This document shows positions 62,812 through 64,000 of a DNA stretch of 64,000 nt, in pieces. The translations under genes were made by a program, and so were the position numbers. Source of the DNA: Flavobacterium rhamnosiphilum. GTDB lineage: Bacteria > Bacteroidota > Bacteroidia > Flavobacteriales > Flavobacteriaceae. The notes under the pieces are model-generated. The model was not told where the DNA came from. It saw only the letters and a program-made list of their open reading frames with translations, and did not search any database. The stretch spans positions 744,001 through 808,000 of the forward strand of contig NZ_SMLG01000001.1 in NCBI RefSeq assembly GCF_004349195.1. Reading direction: 5' to 3'. The first letter of the stretch is position 1. The number at the start of each line of letters is the position of its first letter.

Positions 62812-63490
62812 ATTAGAAACACAGTTCAAAGAGCAATTGAATTCTCGGGAGATCAAACCATCAGAAATGGCTTGGAGCAAATTGGATGCGATGCTTACGG
62901 TTGCTGAAAAACCAAAAGCTAAATTTCCTTGGTTGTTTATAGCTGCCAGTTTTGTTGGATTTCTATTGATAGGAACGGTTTATTTTGGTCAAAAAGAAAA
63001 TACAATTGAAAATCAGAAAAATGAGATTGTTATTCAGAATTCAGTTGCTCCAAAAGCTACTGTAGTCCCTGATAATAGTATAAAACTAAAAACGGAGGAT
63101 GAAAAAGGTTTAGTTGCCAATGTTGTCCAAAAATCTACTTCGGGAACTAACAAAACTCCAATTTTAAAAGAAAAATCGATAGACGTTAACAATAATTCAA
63201 ATCAAAATCAAGCAGCAGAAGTTTCAATTAGTAATCAAAAAACAGAACAAAAATTAATCAAATCACAAATCAGCGATGTTACAGTTGACGAACTGTTAGC
63301 AGTTGCTGGAAATCCTTCGAAAAAGGAAAATCAATTGAATCAAAAACTGGCTGTACATGTAAATGCCGGTAATTTACTTTCGCAGGTAGATGGAGAATTA
63401 GAACTTTCCTTTCGAGAAAAAGTAATTAGTAAAGTAAGCAAGAATTTTCAAACCATAAAAGTGGCTCTAGCTAATAGAAATCTACAATAA
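62798..63490 (+). CDS. Anti-sigma-factor-like membrane protein
   Basis: A 230-residue protein with one membrane segment (FPWLFIAASFVGFLLIGTVYF, about 44-64). The cytosolic N-terminus (about 43 residues: LNSREIKPSEMAWSKLDAML) has the look of the sigma-binding helix of Bacteroidota anti-sigma factors. The periplasmic part is low-complexity, Asn/Gln/Lys rich, and ends in a helical ELELSFREKVISKVSKNFQ. Its 14-base overlap with the sigma gene supports the pairing. No known anti-sigma domain (zinc-binding HxxxCxxC) is visible. Confidence 0.8.
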   Translation: MEPNKLETQFKEQLNSREIKPSEMAWSKLDAMLTVAEKPKAKFPWLFIAASFVGFLLIGTVYFGQKENTIENQKNEIVIQNSVAPKATVVPDNSIKLKTEDEKGLVANVVQKSTSGTNKTPILKEKSIDVNNNSNQNQAAEVSISNQKTEQKLIKSQISDVTVDELLAVAGNPSKKENQLNQKLAVHVNAGNLLSQVDGELELSFREKVISKVSKNFQTIKVALANRNLQ

Positions 63491-63524
63491 ATCAATCATC
63501 AATCACCTTTAAAACCAAATCATC

Positions 63525-64000
63525 ATGAGAAATTTTACAATTTACTTAGTAGTACTGTTATGTCTTTTTGCCAGTAGAATGCTAGCGCAAGAATCTTTTG
63601 AGACAAGAGCAAAAAAAATTGCCGAAAAGATTGAAAAAATCACCAAAGAAGAAAAAGAAACATTAAAATTAGAAGTGGAGGAAGTTAATGTTCAATTAGA
63701 AAAAGGAGTAATTACTAAAGAACAAGCTGATTTAAAAAAACAAAGATTGGCTCAGGCAAGAGCAACAATAATTGAAAATAAAGTAACAGTTGCCCAAGAG
63801 GAACTGAAAGATTTAGTGCAACAGAAAGTTGATGGCAAAATTAATAACCAATCATCTGATGTCCAAAAATGGGAAGGGGCAATAATTGTAATTGGCGAAA
63901 ATAATGATTCTATAAGTAAAAATAAAACGGAGATTAATATTACTTCAATGAAAGTGTATCAAGGCCAAAAAGAGAAAAATGATCGCCAATCAAAAAGAAC
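63525..64000 (+). CDS. Exported coiled-coil protein (partial, cut by window end)
   Basis: The frame is open from the ATG at 63525 to the window end (158 codons). Signal peptide MRNFTIYLVVLLCLFASRML then AQ. The next 100 residues are charged and strongly helical: KIAEKIEKITKEEKETLKLE, VQLEKGVITKEQADLKKQRL, VTVAQEELKDLVQQKVDGKI. After this the sequence changes to WEGAIIVIGENNDSISKNK, which starts a different domain. It is 34 bases after the anti-sigma-like gene and likely belongs to the same operon. Function unknown. Confidence 0.82.
   Translation, partial: MRNFTIYLVVLLCLFASRMLAQESFETRAKKIAEKIEKITKEEKETLKLEVEEVNVQLEKGVITKEQADLKKQRLAQARATIIENKVTVAQEELKDLVQQKVDGKINNQSSDVQKWEGAIIVIGENNDSISKNKTEINITSMKVYQGQKEKNDRQSKR

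Overview
The window is 64 kb of chromosome from a member of the Bacteroidota, almost certainly a Flavobacterium or a close relative. The evidence is low GC content, promoter -7 boxes of the Bacteroidota type (TAnnTTTG), and lineage-typical genes: a type IX secretion plug protein (DUF5103), an S46 dipeptidyl-peptidase, two DUF5916 outer-membrane proteins, LytTR/LytS regulators, and lipoproteins with an S-C-K-K-like lipobox end. It reads as ordinary core genome. I see no prophage, insertion sequence, CRISPR array or rRNA operon.

Layout. 1-7.1 kb: sppA, a folK-deoxynucleoside kinase fusion, a SpoU RNA methyltransferase, a DUF1573 protein and mutS. 7.2-8.3 kb: tRNA-Gly(GCC), tRNA-Leu(TAA), a YegP-like protein and an Ala-rich repeat lipoprotein. 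8.4-16.1 kb: DPP11-type peptidase, a GNAT protein, Kdo transferase, a DegT aminotransferase, galE, a small lipoprotein and fabD. 16.3-26 kb: an unknown membrane protein, small Cys-rich and DUF983 proteins, an AraC regulator, purT, two class I/II aminotransferases (one with a twin-arginine signal), a fatty-acid desaturase and rsmG. 26-32.3 kb: a LytTR/LytS two-component pair, then secreted SMP-30-like, CocE-like and two NTF2-like proteins. 32.3-42.2 kb: pruA, apaG, T9SS plug protein, an M16 protease, a methyltransferase, map and gpmI. 42.3-50.3 kb: two tandem DUF5916 proteins, two convergent L,D-transpeptidases and a GNAT protein. 50.4-50.8 kb: two identical tRNA-Gly(TCC) genes and a broken tRNA 3' end. 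50.8-58.8 kb: pepE, a tandem array of carboxypeptidase-regulatory-like exported proteins (one truncated), DUF6702, an M1 peptidase, tatA, a PAP2 phosphatase and an O-methyltransferase. 58.8-64 kb: rlmN, a lipoprotein, a polyprenyl synthase, and a sigma factor / anti-sigma-like / exported-protein operon cut by the window end.

Many genes serve the cell envelope: SppA, TatA and the T9SS plug in protein export; WaaA in LPS core; FabD and the desaturase in lipids; the L,D-transpeptidases in peptidoglycan. Several exported peptidases (DPP11, M16, M1, CocE-like) fit a protein- and peptide-degrading life. The less explained material is intergenic: several palindromic repeat families, two of them present twice in the window, a tRNA remnant split by a small palindromic insert, and a gene array whose start/stop overlap has been copied with the gene.
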